Shown: positions 6,607 through 7,157 of the stretch, piece after piece
Layout of the letters: each line of letters opens with the position of its first letter
How positions within the stretch are numbered: position 1 is the first letter of the stretch
Assembly: GCA_016872875.1 (NCBI GenBank)
Contig: VGYW01000428.1
Coordinates: forward strand, 1-7,157
Origin: Planctomycetota bacterium
Lineage (GTDB): Bacteria > Planctomycetota > PUPC01 > DSUN01
Reading direction: 5' to 3'
DNA: 7,157 nucleotides
Made by a program: the position numbers and the translations under genes
Notes under the pieces: model-generated
The model's input: only the letters and a program-made list of their open reading frames with translations
Databases searched by the model: none
What the model was told of the DNA's origin: nothing

Positions 6607-6622
6607 CGTGCCTGGCACGTCA
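6604..6622. repeat. Perfect 19-bp palindrome on the stop codon of the EVE-DUF3883 gene
   Basis: TGACGTGCC (6604-6612) and GGCACGTCA (6614-6622) are perfect inverted copies around a single T. The first three bases are the stop codon. As RNA it would form an 8-bp stem with a CUG triloop, but no T-run follows, so a factor-independent terminator is uncertain. It could be a protein-binding site or part of an mRNA 3' end. Confidence 0.65.
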
Positions 6623-6735
6623 CAGAAGCGGAAGAGCTTCTTGTTTCAGGGCTTACGATGGGGCATCGGCAAAGCGGCGGTGTTGACAATCGCCCTGGGT
6701 GTCAAATCTCCAATCCTTCAATTATTCCTTCTTGA

Positions 6736-6765
6736 GTGGGCTCGGGGGTCGTGGGCTCGGGGGTC
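6736..6765. repeat. Two exact tandem copies of a 15-bp unit
   Basis: GTGGGCTCGGGGGTC occurs twice back to back, at 6736-6750 and 6751-6765. A two-copy exact duplication is consistent with slippage or with a short variable-number repeat. It is divisible by three and would stay in frame in any reading frame crossing it. Confidence 0.85.
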
Positions 6766-6782
6766 GCATCTTCATGTGTCAC

Positions 6783-6810
6783 TTGCCAGGGCCGGGGTGT
6801 TGCGTGTAAT
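6783..6810 (+). promoter_or_regulatory. Possible sigma-70-type promoter in the downstream non-coding stretch
   Basis: TTGCCA (6783-6788, five of six matching TTGACA) and TGTAAT (6805-6810, five of six matching TATAAT) are spaced by 16 bp. A transcript would begin near 6817, just before the hairpin at 6827-6841. No gene with a ribosome site follows within the window, so it would drive either a non-coding RNA or a gene beyond 7157. A chance match cannot be excluded. Confidence 0.3.
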
Positions 6811-7157
6811 ACGAACACTATGTCACGCCCACTTCGTGGGCATCGCGCGTTGGGGGTTGGATGGCCTCGGGCGGCCCCTTGAAGGGCGTGTTGCGCCAAC
6901 AAGGGTCCGATCCGAAGAATGCGTCGCTGCTTGTGAAAGAGAGCACAATATAGGACTTAGGTGGGGGCAACTTGCGCTCCCTGGGGGCCAGGTGGGGCGG
7001 AAGTTGCCTCCGGCGACCGTGGGGAAGAGCGCCGGCCGGCCATACTTGTTCACGCCACCGCGGCGGTGGGGAGGGTGAACGGGAATGGCGGGAAGGCCCC
7101 TTAGCCGCCCGGATCGCCAAAGCACTCATACTGGGTCAAACGACTGCGCGCAGGTGA

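Larger units (their letters stand above)
6607..7157. other. 551-bp stretch without a convincing gene; structured and repeat-bearing
   Basis: No frame shows both good codon bias and a ribosome site. A plus-strand frame of 156 codons opens with GTG at 6608, but that start is inside the stop-codon palindrome, it lacks a Shine-Dalgarno, its codons are unbiased and it carries the 15-bp tandem repeat. The stretch holds TTGACA/TGTCAA inverted copies (6683-6688 and 6700-6705), a hairpin GCCCAC-TTC-GTGGGC (6827-6841), GGCAACTT/AAGTTGCC (6966-6973 and 7001-7008) around an inner CCTGG/CCAGG stem, and the palindrome CCACCGCGGCGGTGG (7055-7069). A non-coding RNA or regulatory region is possible; in such GC-rich DNA some of these repeats will be chance. 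Confidence 0.5.

Noticed and set aside
6683..6711. Perfect TTGACA at 6683-6688 as a -35 promoter box
   Set aside because: No acceptable -10 hexamer lies at 16-18 bp spacing; the hexamer instead forms a short inverted repeat with TGTCAA at 6700-6705.
6608..7078. 156-codon plus-strand frame starting at GTG right after the nuclease gene
   Set aside because: No Shine-Dalgarno, the start lies within a palindrome, codon use is unbiased, and it crosses an exact 15-bp tandem repeat; no family is recognisable despite a short hydrophobic run.

Overview
The window is high-GC bacterial DNA with strong G/C preference at third codon positions in the two large genes. Two exported proteins with accessory carbohydrate-binding-like and fibronectin-like domains, followed by small toxin-antitoxin-like and defence-type genes, suggest an environmental heterotroph, perhaps from the Planctomycetota/Verrucomicrobiota/Lentisphaerota group or a similar uncultured lineage. 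That placement is inference; no rRNA or marker gene is present.

Positions 92-4078 hold two adjacent, probably co-transcribed genes for secreted paralogues. Both have a signal peptide, a beta-sandwich (FN3-like) region opening with a 'RAGQxFxTW' motif, a degenerate alpha/beta-hydrolase-like domain and a similar C-terminal tail. The second also has an N-terminal DNRLRE/CBM96-like domain and an in-frame pyrimidine-rich repeat. Neither has serine where the hydrolase nucleophile should be.

Positions 4079-4566 hold a small minus-strand reading frame with an excellent Shine-Dalgarno sequence that appears broken by a one-base shift at a G6 tract. They also hold a long perfect hairpin (4111-4151) and, at 4502-4532, an inverted repeat enclosing a perfect TATAAT.

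Positions 4567-5162 encode a DUF4258 protein followed by a YgiT/MqsA-type zinc-finger protein, a toxin-antitoxin-like pair. The inverted repeat over the promoter is the obvious candidate for its autoregulatory operator. Positions 5272-6606 encode a multidomain protein with an N-terminal conserved domain, an EVE/PUA-like region (the fold that reads modified bases) and a C-terminal DUF3883 PD-(D/E)XK-like nuclease domain, most simply read as a modification-dependent restriction-type defence protein. Its codon use is more A/T-tolerant than that of the secreted genes, consistent with acquisition by transfer.

Positions 6607-7157 hold no gene I can defend. They contain a palindrome on the preceding stop codon, a 2 x 15-bp tandem repeat, a possible sigma-70 promoter and several inverted repeats. 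The main biological interest is the compact module at 4495-6622: operator, DUF4258, YgiT zinc finger and EVE-DUF3883 nuclease.
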